Assembly (NCBI RefSeq): GCF_902167145.1
Contig: NC_050104.1
Location: forward strand, 101,319,849 to 101,383,848
From: Zea mays
Lineage: Eukaryota > Streptophyta > Magnoliopsida > Poales > Poaceae
Direction of reading: 5' to 3'
DNA length: 64,000 nucleotides
Shown: piece by piece, positions 9,798 through 21,599 of the stretch
Position numbering within the stretch: position 1 is the stretch's first letter
Layout of the letters: each line of letters begins with the position of its first letter
Made by a program: the position numbers and the translations under genes
The notes under the pieces: generated by a model
Told to the model about the DNA's origin: nothing
The model's input: the letters and a program-made list of their open reading frames with translations, nothing else
Database searches by the model: none

Positions 9798-11396
9798 ATC
9801 TGTTGGAGGGAAATGGTCTTTATAAACATCAGCCACCGAGAGTAGATGCCATCGATGAGATAGTACCATTGGTTGTACTCATATTTATTCACTTTGAAGT
9901 TCACAATTGGAGCTCCTTCTTTGAGCACATCAGTGAACAACAACAATTGGTTGAGCATGCTGACATTGTTGTTCAACCTCGCTACCCCTAAAAAGCATGC
10001 CAAATTTAGAAGTCATACAAGACAACTGCCTCAATTATGATGTCCGTAGATCCAATGTTGCTCGTAATAAACTACTCTTTCCATCCAATATGATAGGTTC
10101 TCCACTTTTGATGCATGGAATCTATACTCTCTATCATACCAGGAAATCCTCTCTCCTCCCATTTAGATAAAAGACATCTAAGATCATCAACAGTGGAACA
10201 ACGATTGTACTCCTCACCAAAACATGAAATGACACAACTATAGAATATTCAACACATCCTAAGCCTGAGCTTTTTCTATTTTGATATACTCATCAATATA
10301 TTTAGCAACGCTGCTACAGACGAGAATGCGTAGGGCAAAAACCACTATGGTTGAGGGCATCGACTCTAAGAATAAAATAAGGGGAGTACTCACCCATCCT
10401 CTGTAAGATTTGAGAAAAGAGATTCCTCCGCATGCAGCATCTTCGACGAAAGTAGAGTTGATGGTAGATGGGCAGATCATTGAAGTAGTCTTGTATTAGC
10501 CGGTTGTGGGTGGCTTCTTGATCCCAAACAATATAGCTCTATCACTGCGTCATTCACCTTCCTCTTGTCGAAGACCCAAAGGCAAGCTTCACCATCACAT
10601 TCATCATTGTTTGATGTAGCATGTCGAGTATCTCTTGTCTTTGATCATCTTAATGTCGTAGGCTGAGGAAGATGTGGCGAGACTTGTTTGGTGGAGCGAA
10701 AAGAGAGTGATGGGATCGAAATAGAAAGTGGTAGGAGCAAAATGGAGAGTAGGCTTCTCCATGAAACCAAACGCCCTTTCTATTTATAACCCGAATTGCA
10801 TTTTTTATCGATTTTTGGACTTCCAGACAGATAAAAAAATGTGATAAGCTAACATGGCGCACGTGTATACCAATCAGAATGTGCCATATATATAGCTTAA
10901 GTTAGCTGGTATTGGTCAATCCGGACCAGTAGCAATCGAACCTTCTAATACAATAGTCAGTATTGATCCATCTAGCTAGATCTAATATTGTCGGTATCCA
11001 TCGAATCAATCGGTCAAATTGATCAATATCAGAAATGGACCGGTCGATATCGACCTCGGTGCTCCGACCATTGGAACCAGACTAGAGTTCCATTTGGTTG
11101 CTTGGAAGCTCAGTTGGAAGAGGATTGGCTCGTGCAATAGGCCCAGCGGAGCCTGGCTAGTGAGATATTAAAATAGAATCCGTTTCCTTAGAGCGGAGTG
11201 GAGCGGATGGTACCCTAGTGTGGCTCACGTTCGCTTGACCTTTCTGTAACGAATCAACTCGACCTGTTCTTTTTTTTTTGGCCTTTTGGATAACAGATCT
11301 CGACCTTGTTGTGTGTTGACCGAGAGAGAGAAACTGCAAGGTTGTCGCACTCACGCAAGGACGTACGCTCGCCATATGGGCTACAGGTGGATGGTA

Positions 11397-11728
11397 ATAT
11401 ATCGTGATCCAAATATTTCTTCTCAATTTCTTCGAATAAATTTTAATTTAAAAATAAATAAAAATAGAGTTTGATTCTAATTTAATCTGATTTTTAAATT
11501 TTATAGCATAAAATTTATAGTTTATTGTCACCCCTAGTCCCCTACCACAGGCAAGCAACACTAGCCTTATGGTCGATCCGTCGCTAGGGACAACAATAGA
11601 CTAAATTTTATACTATAAAATTTAAAGATAGAATCGGATTAGAATTGAACTTTATTTCTATTTATTTTAAAACCAAAATTAATTAAGGGTTTAAACGAAC
11701 TATGATAAGTATTTAGATCGTGATCAAT
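11397..11728. mobile_element. Foldback/MITE-like element with about 145-bp inverted arms
   Basis: The left arm (about 11397-11540) is the imperfect reverse complement of about 11585-11728. For example ATCGTGATCCAAATA at 11401 pairs with the region of TATTTAGATCGTGAT at 11710, and TATAGCATAAAATTTATAG pairs with the segment TAAATTTTATACTATA. The loop of roughly 45-60 bases is GC-richer. There are no ORFs. Such long hairpins are typical of non-autonomous DNA elements; the family is not recognised and no TSD is clear. Confidence 0.7.
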
Positions 11729-12344
11729 TACCACGCTTATCAATCGGTTGGTAAGGCTGGATATAGGGCATATGGACATATGGCATTTAGACTGGGTTCA
11801 ATACCACACGACACCAACCCCTAAAAGCAGGTCGGTGCCATTTGCAATAGTGGCGGTGGGAGTCAATACCAGCAGCTGATTGGTCACGCCGCTCGGTTGG
11901 CCGGTACCAGCTTATAGCATTAGATATCGTTTGTCTATTGTCGTGTGTTATCTTTTTATTGATCCACATTATTTTATTCTTAAAAATAAAAAAATACAAA
12001 AATAATTATTAATTATGTAAATTTTTTTATATATCATATAGTTTTTAACTATTTATGAATTATAACAGTTATATATATGTATTATAAATTATATAATTTG
12101 TATTCGTTTTTATGAATTATATAATTTTTATTTGTTTAGTTATATATGTACATGGATTTTTATTTTGATAAACACCATGCTCCATTTTATATGAAAGTCC
12201 GTAAAAAAACTAATGTTGCTTTGAGGTTGTTGCAAGCTGACGATAAAGACTATGCACTAGAGTATTATCGTAGATATAGACCGACGTTGGTAGATACAGA
12301 CCAAACGATAGCTAATATGGCAATAGATATAAGCTAGGTGCACT
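11729..12344. other. AT-rich intergenic DNA, no feature recognised
   Basis: Contains degraded motifs like the PIF-type subterminal segments (about 11740-11920), then an AT-rich stretch to 12140. A 63-codon ORF at 12146-12337 has no recognisable domain and is not called. Confidence 0.4.
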
Positions 12345-12552
12345 AGATCCAGCCTTATGAATCACCACACCAACTAGAAACCATGATCATAATATTGACC
12401 ATTGTCATCTCTTATCTGTTATAACACTTCAGCACACAAGTTTATCTCATGTTACACTCATCTTAGTGTCGTATAAGCTTTTCTTTCATAGACTTTCAGT
12501 TAAAATTAATCACAAAATTTTATTAAAACAAAAATCCATTCGTGTAGGTAAT
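12345..12552 (-). mobile_element. PIF/Harbinger-type copy 2, left part (interrupted by element C)
   Basis: This block is about 90% the same as 8105-8317 (AGCCTTATGAATCACC through GTGTAGGTAATT). The sequence resumes at 25227 on the far side of element C. Orientation is that of copy 1. Confidence 0.75.
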
Positions 12553-13951
12553 TGTCGGGTACCGTAATTAGGGGTACCCCAACACTCCTAAACACGGCCG
12601 GTAACCACCATCAGCACAAGCTGCAGAGACTGATGGACACGATTCAAGTCAAGGCTTCGTCTACTCAAGGGACGCGGTCTCGCCTCGCCCGAGCCCAGCC
12701 TCGGGCGGAAACAGTAGTCCCAGACGAATTCGCGCCTCGCCCGAGGGCCTCCTCAAGCAACGGGCGCACCCTCGACTCGCCCGAAGCCCAGCTCGGGCAG
12801 GCTTCGTAGTGAAGCAACCTTGGCCAAATCGCCTCACCAACCGACCGTATCGCAGGCGCATTTAATGCGATGATCGCCTGACATCTTATCCTGACACACG
12901 TGCCTCAGTCGGCAAGGTTGAAGAGACCGCAGTCACTTCGCCCTTCCACTGACCGACCTGACAGGAAAACAGCGCCGCTCGCCCCGCTCCGACTGCTGTG
13001 CCACCCGCCAGGGTGAGGCTGACAACAGCTAAGTTCAGCCTCAGGCGCAACAGGAAGCTCCGCCTCGCACGACCTTGGGCCTCGGCCTCAGGAGGAGGTC
13101 TCCACCTCGCCCGACCCCAGGGCTCGGCCCCCGCCTCGGCCTCGGAAGGTGGTCTCTGCCTCGCCCGACCCCAGGGCTCAGCCTCAACCTCGGCCTCGGA
13201 AGGTGGTCTCCGCCTCGCCCGACCCCAAGGCTCGGCCTCAACCTCGACCTAGGGAGGAATCGCGTCCTCGCCCGACCCCCGCCTCGGCCTCAGGAGGAGT
13301 CTCCGCCTCGCCCGACCTTAGGCTCGGACCGACCGTGCCACGAGGGATACATCATTACCCTACCCCTAGCTAGCTCGGGCTACGGGGGAACAAGACCGGC
13401 GTCCCATCCAGGCTCGCCCCGGTAACAAGTAATGATGGCTCCCCGCGTGCGTCCATGACGACGGTGGTTCTCAGCCCCCTACGAAAGCAAGGAGACGTCA
13501 GCAAGGTCCCAGTAGCCCCGACAGCTGTGCTTCTACAGGGCTCAAGCGCTCCTCCGATGGCCACGATACCGCGTACGCAGGGCTCTAGCACCTCTCCGAC
13601 AGCCACATTGGCATGTACACAGCGCTCCGGCACCTCTCTGCTGGACACGTTAGCGCATAGCTACACCCCCATTATACACCTGGACCCTCTCCTTGCATCT
13701 ATAAAAGGGAGGTCCAGGGCCTTCATGCGAGAGGGTCGCGCGGGAGAACGGGCTGGCGGACCGGCTCACACTCTCTCTCTCTCTCGTGAGCGCTTGTAAC
13801 CCCTACTACGAGCGCATCCCCCCTGACGCAGGATAACACGAGCCGCGTTTTCCCCCTTGTGTTCCATCTCGCGCCAACCCATCTGGGCTGGGACGTGCAG
13901 CGACAATTTTTACTCGTCGGTCCAGGGACCCCCGGGGTCGAAACGCCGACA
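12553..13951 (+). repeat. Element C 5' LTR (1399 bp)
   Basis: Runs from TGTCGGGTACC to GAAACGCCGACA. It contains about five diverged units of a 55-65-bp Pro/Ser/Arg-like GC-rich repeat (13070-13330) with the core CTCGCCCGACCCCA, a TATA box (TATAAAAGG, 13700-13708) and a CT-repeat (13766-13788) just after the presumed RNA start. Confidence 0.95.
13700..13708 (+). promoter_or_regulatory. TATA box of element C 5' LTR
   Basis: TATAAAAGG, conserved in all five Tat LTR copies in the window; transcription would start about 30 bases downstream, near 13735. Confidence 0.75.
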
Positions 13952-13953
13952 GT

Positions 13954-13971
13954 TGGCGCGCCAGGTAGGGG
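13954..13971 (+). other. Element C primer binding site
   Basis: TGGCGCGCCAGGTAGGGG two bases after the 5' LTR, identical to the PBS of A and B; complementary to a tRNA 3' end, probably tRNA-Arg(CCT). Confidence 0.8.
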
Positions 13972-14011
13972 ACTGCTGCGTGTTGACGAACAACTTCCCG
14001 TTGAGTTCCAG

Positions 14012-17000
14012 ATGGGTAGTCTCCAGCAACCTCTTCAGCCCGGGACGCTGCTCCATTTCGGGAGTCTCAAGTTCATGTCCATCGACGGCAGCTAAGACAT
14101 GGTACTCCTTCCCCCGCAGCGCGACAGCGACAACGACGGCCGTCAGCTCGCCCGGCGGCGGCGAACTCAACGACGTCTCCCCCCCGTGGCGGAAGAGCAG
14201 CATCCGGGTTTGTCTCGTCGCCTTCCTCGCCGCAGGAGAAGGAGGCGGGGCAACCGTGGCCAGGCAGGAGGCGGCGCCTCGTCGGCTGTCGAGCGAGTCG
14301 ACGACGCTGGCACCCCAGCGGGGGACATGTCGGGCGTTGTCCTCACGCCTGAGACGATGACGAGTGTCGTTTCCCCGCAACGTGCCAACCAAAAGCGGAC
14401 AGATGACGCCAGCACCCTCGCGGAGGACTTGCTGGGCGTTAGCCTCATACCTGAGATAACGGTACAGTCCGTCCCCGACGCGACTTCGCCACCGTCCATC
14501 GACCAAGAGGTACCGTCCGTTTTCCACTCTATGCCTTTTAGATTCAGCTTCGATCCACCAAGCAACCCTGCTTCGGTGAGCGCTTTCATAAAGGCATATC
14601 CTAACCTTCCGGGGTACCATATGTGGTCAACCTGGGACCGACTGATGATCGTCTCGACCTACGGGCCCCCGGGTTCCGAGGAAGAAGACGAGCCCGACTC
14701 TGGTTGGGATTTCTCCGGGCTCGGTAATCCCAGTGCCGTGCGAGACTTCATGACTGCATGTGACTATTGCCTCTCCGATTGCTCCGATGATGGCCACATC
14801 CTTGACGATGAGGGTTGTGGCCCAAGTCGCGAATGTTTCCACGTCGATCTAGGGGGTCACGACGAAGGCAACCACCTTGGTATGCCGGAGGATGACGATC
14901 CCCCTGGGCCTACGCCTCGCGTTGACATCTTGCGGGAGCTAGCTGTGGTCCCAGTTCCTGCAGGGGGTCAGGACACACAGCTCGAGCAAATCCGCGAGAT
15001 GCAGGCCAAGCTCGACAAGGAAGCAGGACAACTTGTGCAGCTCCGGCAAAACATCGAGCAGGAGTGGGCAGGCTGAGCACTCGCCGAAGAAGCGCGTCAT
15101 CAGGCCCGGGACGTTCAGCGCCGTATCGTTGACGATGCCAGGGCAAGGCTGCTCCCGGCCTCCAGTGGGGTCGGCCAGAATCTGGCTGCAGCGGCAATAC
15201 TGCTCTGAGCGATGCCGGAGCCATCCACCACCGAGGGGCGGCGTAATCAGGGAGAACTCAAGAATCTCCTAGAGGACGCCGCGGTCCGACGGGCCGAGAG
15301 CTCTGCCTCCCGAAGGCAAGGGTGCACCCAGGAGCATCGCGCAGCGACTTCCCGATTCATGCGGGAAGCCTCGGTCCACACCGGGCGCATGCGGGACGCG
15401 ACGCCTGTGGCCCCGGGTCGCCTCGGCAACGAGCACCACCGCCGCGACCGTCAAGCCCGCCTCGACGAGAAGGTGCGCCGAGGCTACCACCCAGGCGTGG
15501 AGGACGCTACGACAGCGAGGAGGATCGGAGCCCCTCGCCCGAACCACCAGGTCCGCAAGCCTTCAGCCGGGCCATACGACGGGCGTCGTTCCTGACCCGG
15601 TTCTGAGCCCCGACTACCATCACCAAGTACTCGGAGGAAACAAGGCAAGAACTGTGGCTTGTGGACTACCGGCTGGCCTGCCAGCTGGGTGGAACGGACG
15701 ATGATAACCTCATCATCCGCAACCTCCCCCTGTTCCTCTCCGACGCCGCCCAAGCCTGGCTGGAGCATCTGCCTCCTGCGCAGATCTCCAACTGGGACGA
15801 CCTGGTCAAAGCCTTCGCTGGAAACTTCCAGGGCACGTATGTGCGCCCTGGGAACTCTTGGGATCTCCGAAGCTGCCGCCAGCAGCCAGGGGAATCCCTG
15901 CGAGACTACATCCGGCGGTTTTCGAAGCAGCGCACCGAGCTGCCCAACATCACCGACTCGGATGTCATCGGGGTGTTCCTCGCCGGCACCACTTTCCACG
16001 ACCTGGTGAGCAAACTGGGTCGCAAGACTCCCACCAAGGCGAGCGAGTTGATGGACATCGCCACCAAGTTCGCCTCTGGGCAGGAGGCGGTCGAAGCCAT
16101 CTTTCGGAAGGACAAGCAGCCTCAGGGACGCCAGCAGGAAGACGTCCCCGAGGCGTCCGCCCAGCGCGGCACGAAGAAGAATACCAAGAAGAAGGCGCAA
16201 GCAAAGATCGACGCCGCTGATGCGGATCTCGTCGCTGCTGTCGATTACAGAAACCCACGGAAGCCTCCTGGAGGGGCCAACCTGTTCGACAAAGATGCTC
16301 AAGGAGTCGTGCCCCTATCACTAGGGCCCCGTCAAGCACACCCTTGAGGAATGCGTCATGCTTTGGCGCTACTTCCATAAGGCCGGGCCCCCGACGGAAG
16401 GTGGCAAAGGCCAAGACAACGACAAGAAGGAGGGCGACAAGGCAGAGGAGTTCCCCGAGGTCCACGGCTGTTTCATGATCTACGGCGGGCGAGTGGCGAA
16501 CGCCTCGGCTCGGTACCGCAAGCAGGAGCGCCGGGAGGTCTGCTCAGTGAAGGTGGCAGCGCCAGTCTACCTAGACTGGTCCGACAAGCCCATCACCTTC
16601 GACCAAGGCGACCACCCCGACTGTGTGCCGAGCCCAGGAAAGTACCCGCTCATCATCGACCCCGTCATCGGCAACACCAGGCTCACCAAGGTCCTCATGG
16701 ACGGAGGCAGCAGCTTCAACATCATCTATGCCGAGACCCTCGGGCTCTTGGAGATCGATCTGTCCGTGATCCGGGCCGGTGCGGCGCCCTTTCACAGGAT
16801 CATCCCCGGGAAGCGTGTCCTGCCCCTTGGACAACTCGATCTGCCCCTCTGCTTCGGAACTCCCTCCAACTTCCAAAAGGAAACCCTCACGTTCGAGGTG
16901 GTCGGGTTCCGAGGAACCTACCACGCGGTGCTGGGGAGACCGTGCTACGCCAAGTTCATGGCTGTCCCCAACTACACCTACCTCAAGCTCAAGATGTCGG

Positions 17001-17242
17001 GCCCCATCGGGGTCATCACCATCGGATCCACGTACCAACACGCGTACGAATGCGACGTGGAGTGCGTGGAGTACACTGAGGCCCTCATCACCGACCTGGA
17101 GTACCTCTCCAAGGAGGTGCCTGATGCGAAGCGCCACGTTGGCAACTTTGAGCCAGCAGAGGCGGTTAAGTCCGTCCCTCTCGACCCCAGCAACGACGCC
17201 TGTAGGCAAGTCCGGATCGGCTCCGAACTCGACCCCAAATAG
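14012..17242 (+). pseudogene. Element C gag-protease (disrupted)
   Basis: The start ATG at 14012 is 61 bases past the LTR, as in element A. A TAA at 14093-14095 (Tyr in A and B) stops it after 27 codons. Further TGA codons lie at 15074-15076 and 15206-15208, and a frameshift at about 15490 shifts the EDRSPSPEPPGP segment to another frame. A stop also lies at about 15604. The capsid-like core (FLSDAAQAWLEHLPPAQIS, about 15735-15790) is readable. A small frame change at about 16300 falls just before the HTLEEC half of the Cys/His cluster. The protease (LMDGGSSFNIIY at about 16697) ends at TAG 17240-17242. Function in life would be RNA packaging and polyprotein cleavage. Confidence 0.92.
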
Positions 17243-20200
17243 GAAGCAATGCTCGTCGACTTTCTCCGCACAAATGCCAAAGTTTTTGCATGGAGTCCCT
17301 CAGACATGCCTGGCATACCGAGGGAAGTCGCCGAGCACTCACTGGATATCCGAGTCGGTGCCCAACCCGTGAAGCAGCCTCTACGCCGTTTCGACGAAGA
17401 AAAGCGCAGAGCCATAGGCGAGGAGATCCACAAGCTGATGGCTGCAGGGTTCATCAAAGAGGTATTCCATCCCGAATGGTTAGCCAACCCTGTGCTTGTG
17501 AAAAAGAAAGGTGGGAAATGGAGGATGTGTGTAGACTACACTGGTCTAAACAAAGCATGTCCGAAGGTTCCCTACCCTCTGCCTCGCATCGATCAAATTG
17601 TGGACTCCACTGCTGGGTGCGAAACCCTGTCATTCCTGGACGCCTATTCAGGGTATCACCAAATCATGATGAAAGAGTCCGACCAGCTCGTGACTTCTTT
17701 CATCACACCTTTTAGCATGTACTGCTATACTACTATGCCATTTGGCTTGAGGAATGCAGGTGCAACCTACCAAAGGTGCATGAACCACGTGTTCGGAGAG
17801 CACATCGGCCAAACAGTCGAGGCTTACGTCGATGACATTGTAGTCAAGACAAGGAAAGCCTCCGACCTCCTCTCTGACCTTGAAACGACATTCAAGTGTC
17901 TGAGAGCGAAGGGTGTGAAACTAAATCCCGAGAAGTGTGTCTTCGGAGTCCCCTGAGGCATGCTCCTAGGGTTCATCGTCTCCGAGCGGGGCATCGAGGC
18001 CAACCCGGAGAAAATCGCGGCCATCACCAACATGGGGCCTATCAAAGATTTGAAAGGAGTACAAAGGGTCATGGGATGCCTCGCGGCTCTGAGCCGCTTC
18101 ATCTCGCGCCTCGGCGAAAAAGGCCTACCCTTGTACCGCCTCTTAAGGAAGACCGAGCGCTTCACTTGGACCCCCGAGGCCGAGGAAGCCCTCGGAAACT
18201 TAAAGGCGCTCCTTACAAACGCGCCCATCTTGGTGCCCCCCGCTGCGGGAGAAGCCCTCTTGATCTACGTAGCCGCAACCACTCAGGTGGTCAGCGCCAC
18301 GATCATAGTCGAGAGACGAGAAGAAGGGCATGCACTGCTCGTCTAGAGGCCGGTCTACTTCATCAGTGAAGTGCTATCCGAGACCAAGATCCGCTACCCG
18401 CAAATTCAGAAGCTACTGTACGCAGTAATTCTGACGCGGCAAAAGTTGCGACACTACTTCGAGTCTCATCCGGTGACTGTGGTGTCATCCTTCCCCCTGG
18501 GGGAGATCATCCAGTGCCGAGAGGCCTCGGGTAGGATAGCAAAGTGGGCGGTAGAGCTCATGGGCGAAACAATCTCGTTCGCTCCTCGGAAGGCCATCAA
18601 GTCCCAAGTCTTGGCGGATTTCTTGGCGGAATGGGTCGACACCCAATTGCCAACAGCTCCGATCCAACCGGAACTCTGGACCATGTACTTCGATGGGTCG
18701 CTGATGAAAACAGGAGCGGGTGCTAGCCTGCTCTTCATCTCACCCCTCAGGAAGCATCTCCGCTACGTGTTGCGCCTCCATTTCCCGGTGTCGAACAACG
18801 TGGCCGAGTACGAGGCTCTGGTTAATGGGTTGCGCATCGCCATCAAGCTAGGGGTTCAGCGCCTCGACGCTCGTGGCGACTCGCAGCTTGTCATTGACCA
18901 AGTCATGAAGAACTCCCACTGCCGTGACCGGAAGATGGAGGCCTACTGCGACGAAGTCTGGCGCCTGGAAGACAAGTTCTACGGGCTGGAGCTCAACCAC
19001 GTCGCTCGACGGTACAACAAGACTGCGGATGAGCTGGCTAAAATAGCCTCGGGGCGGACAACGGTTCCCCCGGACGTCTTCTCCAGAGACATACATCAAC
19101 CCTCCATCAAGACCGATGACACGCTTGAGCCCGACGACGCCTCGGCCCAGCCCGAGGAGGCCTCGGCCCAGCCCGAGGTATCCTCGGTCGCCAAGGGTGA
19201 GGCACTGCGCGTCGAGGGAGAGCGGAATGGGGTCACGCCTAATCGAAACTGGCAGACCCTGTACCTGGAATATCTCCACCGAGGAGAGCATCCCCTCGAC
19301 AAGGCCGAAGCTCGGCGACTGGCGCGGCGCGCCAAGTCGTTCGTCTTACTGGGTGATGAAAAGGAGCTCTACCACCGCAGCCCCTCAGGCATTCTCCAAC
19401 GATGCATATCCATCACCGAAGGACAGGAGCTATTGCAAGAGATACACTCGGGGGCTTGCGGTCACCATGCAGCACCTCGAGCCCTTGTTGGGAACGCCTT
19501 CCGACAAGGCTTCTACTGGCCGACCGCGGTGGCCGACGCCACTAGGATTGTACGCTCCTGCCAAAGGTGTCAATTCTACGCAAGACAGACACACCTGCCC
19601 GCTCAGGCCCTGCAGACAATACCCATCACCTGGCCGTTTGCTGTGTGGGGTCTGGACCTCGTCGGTCCCTTGCAGAAGGCACCCGGGGGCTTCTCGCACC
19701 TGCTGGTCGCCATCGACAAATTCTCCAAGTGGATCGAAGTCCGACCCCTAACCAGCATCAGGTCCGAGCAGGCGGTGGTGTTCTTCACCAACATCATCCA
19801 TCGCTTTGGGGTCCCGAACTCCATCATCACCGACAGTGGCACCCAGTTCACTGGGAAGAAGTTCCTGGACTTCTGCGAGGACCACCACATCCGAGTGGAC
19901 TAGGCCACCGTAGCTCACCCCATGACGAATGGGCAGGTGGAGCGTGCCAATGGTATGCTTCTGCAGGGACTTAAACCGAGGATCTACAACAACCTCAACA
20001 AGTTCGGCAAGCGGTGGATGAAGGAACTACCCTCGATGGTCTGGAGTCTGAGGACGACGCCAAGCCGAGCCATGGGTTTCTCACCGTTCTTTCTAGTCTA
20101 TGGGGCCAAGGCTATCTTGCCCACAGACTTAGAATACAGTTCCCCAAGGACAAAGGCGTACGACGACCGAAGAAACCAGACCAGCCAAGAAGACTCACTG

Positions 20201-20491
20201 GATCAGCTCGAAGAGGCTCGAGACGTGGCCTTGCTACACTCGACGCGGTATCAGCAGTCTCTGCGATGCTACCATGCCCGAGGGGTTCGGCCCCGAGGCT
20301 TCCAGGTGGGAGACTTGGTACTTCGGCTGCGGCAAGACGCCCGAGGGCGCCACAAGCTTACTCCTCCCAGGGAAGGTTCGTTCATCATCGCCAAGATTTT
20401 GAAGCCCGGGACATACAAGCTGGCCAACGATCAAGGCGAGGTCTACAACAACGCTTGGAACATCCAACAACTACGTCACTTCTACCCTTAA
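17243..20491 (+). pseudogene. Element C RT-RNase H-integrase (disrupted)
   Basis: Continues in frame after the UAG (GAA GCA then ATG at 17249). The RT catalytic YVDDIVV is at about 17826. TGA at 17954-17956 falls where A has CGG and B has CGA; TAG at 18344-18346 is shared with B; TAG at 19901-19903 replaces a Trp codon. RNase H starts near FDGSLMKTGAGA (about 18690). Integrase shows HHCC (HSGACGHHAAP, CQRCQFYARQ) and the D,D,E core (WGLDLVGP, ITDSGTQFTG, NGQVERAN). The end is LRHFYP then TAA at 20489-20491. The ORF has no chromodomain, as expected for Tat. Confidence 0.93.
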
Positions 20492-20577
20492 GATGTTTTC
20501 GAGTCGTTCATATACCTCGTTCTCTTTACATACACAAATAGAGTCTAACCGTCAAGGAAGGGTCAGCCTTGCCTCGG

Positions 20578-21066
20578 CAAAGCCCGACCCTCCCTCGGGG
20601 GCTAGAAGGGGGGAACCCCCTCTGCGTCAAAATTTTCCTCGGAAAAAGTCTTTCTGCCAGAACGTCTTTCACGCTTTTCGACTGCTTCGATAGCGGGATC
20701 CTGAAAACGACGAGAAGTACGCATAAGCGGCAAGGCCGATCGAGCCGAGGGACTCCTACGCCTCCGGGATACGGATACCTCACTCATCACCTTCCGCGAT
20801 AAGTAACTCATGCTCGGATAAGCGATTCTGCTACCGAACAGGTCCTAACGCTTGAAAACTTTTTTGCTAGAACGATTTTCGTGCCTTCTCGACTATATCG
20901 ATAACAGAATCCGGCGGACGAGTAACAGTACACGTAAGCGGCAAGGCCGACCGAGCCGAGGGACTCCTACGCCTCCGGGATACGGATACCTCACTCATCA
21001 CCTTCCGCGAAAAGTAACTCTCGCTCGGATAAGCGATTCTGTTACCGACGAACAAGTCCTGATACT
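20578..21066. repeat. Element C accessory-region direct repeats, two units
   Basis: Two head-to-tail units (about 20578-20848 and 20849-21066) share the core GAGGGACTCCTACGCCTCCG followed by GGATACCTCACTCATC and CGGATAAGCGATTCTG. A third unit lies at about 21600-21765 on the other side of the antisense ORF remnant. The same three units occur in element B (30409-30661, 31448-31645, 31658-31910). Confidence 0.85.
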
Positions 21067-21174
21067 CGAAACAAGAGGAAAGGAAACACAGCTTTATAAC
21101 ACGACGATAAGATGTTTGGGCCTCGGCAGCCGCAACAAGCATACGCATACTACAGACAAACTGTTCCTGCAGGT

Positions 21175-21560
21175 TCAGACATCGACAGAGGGAGCAGCAG
21201 CACCCTCGGCGTTGTTTTGACCTTCGGCGGAATCTGGCCCGGCCTCGGACAGCGACACGGGCAAAAGGATCTCCACCTCAAAGGAAGACGCCAGCACCTC
21301 GCTTGGGCCACCGCAGCCAGGGTCTCCTCCAGGGTCCCGACCCGAGCAAACACCTCGGCTGGCCGCTCCGTAGCCTCAGCCAGCTGTCCCCCGAGGGCAT
21401 CAGCCCGGCTCACGGCCTCGACGGCGTGACTCCGGGGTTGGTCCCGCTCGCGGATGACCTGGCCAAGCTCCAGCTGCCGCTGCTGCACCTCCTCGGCCTA
21501 GGAAGCCACCTGCTCCTAGGCCGACGAAGCCTCTTTTCAAGCCGACTCCGCCTCTATCCA
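21175..21560 (-). pseudogene. Element C antisense accessory ORF remnant (coiled coil)
   Basis: Encoded opposite to gag-pol. The stretch about 21290-21490 reads as a coiled-coil-like sequence (QQRQLELGQVIRERDQPRSH, then RVGTLEETLAAVAQAR). After a deletion junction at about 21297 the same strand, in another frame, reads the C-terminal SSFEVEILLPVS and ends at TGA 21177-21175. Element B has the matching N-terminal segment (RAGTLAEGLAVVVGSAR) and the same C-terminus around the part missing here. The copy is broken by the deletion and frameshift and by upstream stops. It resembles the additional antisense ORFs known from Tat elements; function unknown. Confidence 0.6.
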
Positions 21561-21599
21561 CGCTGACACCGCTGCCTCCGGCTCCGGCTCATCGCAGAG

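Larger units (their letters stand above)
9212..10480 (-). pseudogene. PIF/Harbinger transposase remnant
   Basis: Pieces on the minus strand line up in family order. First is an N-terminal segment ending ALRILVCSSVAKYIDEYIKI (10259-10480), which matches the helix-turn-helix-side motif of plant Harbinger transposases. Next is a DDE-core piece with NNNVSMLNQLLLFTDVL and YYLIDGIYSRW (9743-10003), the latter being the region of the second catalytic Asp. After a frameshift comes KKNIEKAFGVLKTCF (about 9669-9760). A C-terminal piece with IVIKDELTGKYDVDNYEI (9212-9424) ends the series. Stops, frameshifts and a 131-bp internal duplication disable it. The enzyme would excise and reinsert the element. 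Assignment rests on motif recognition only. Confidence 0.65.
8105..11090 (-). mobile_element. Degenerate PIF/Harbinger-type DNA transposon, copy 1
   Basis: The segment carries a broken Harbinger-type transposase on the minus strand. It is duplicated in a shorter form at 12345-12552 plus 25227-26200. Similarity between the copies begins near AGCCTTATGAATCACC and ends near CTCGGTGCTCCGACCATTGG, so these points approximate the element limits. Flanks of both ends are rich in scattered ACCGGTC/ATCGAT-like motifs (8560-8720 and 10910-11070), as subterminal transposase-binding repeats often are. I could not define terminal inverted repeats or a TSD. A third, weak copy of the left block lies at about 8870-9060. 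Confidence 0.6.

Noticed and set aside
12146..12337. 63-codon ORF between the PIF-type copies
   Set aside because: No recognised motif and embedded in AT-rich decayed transposon DNA.
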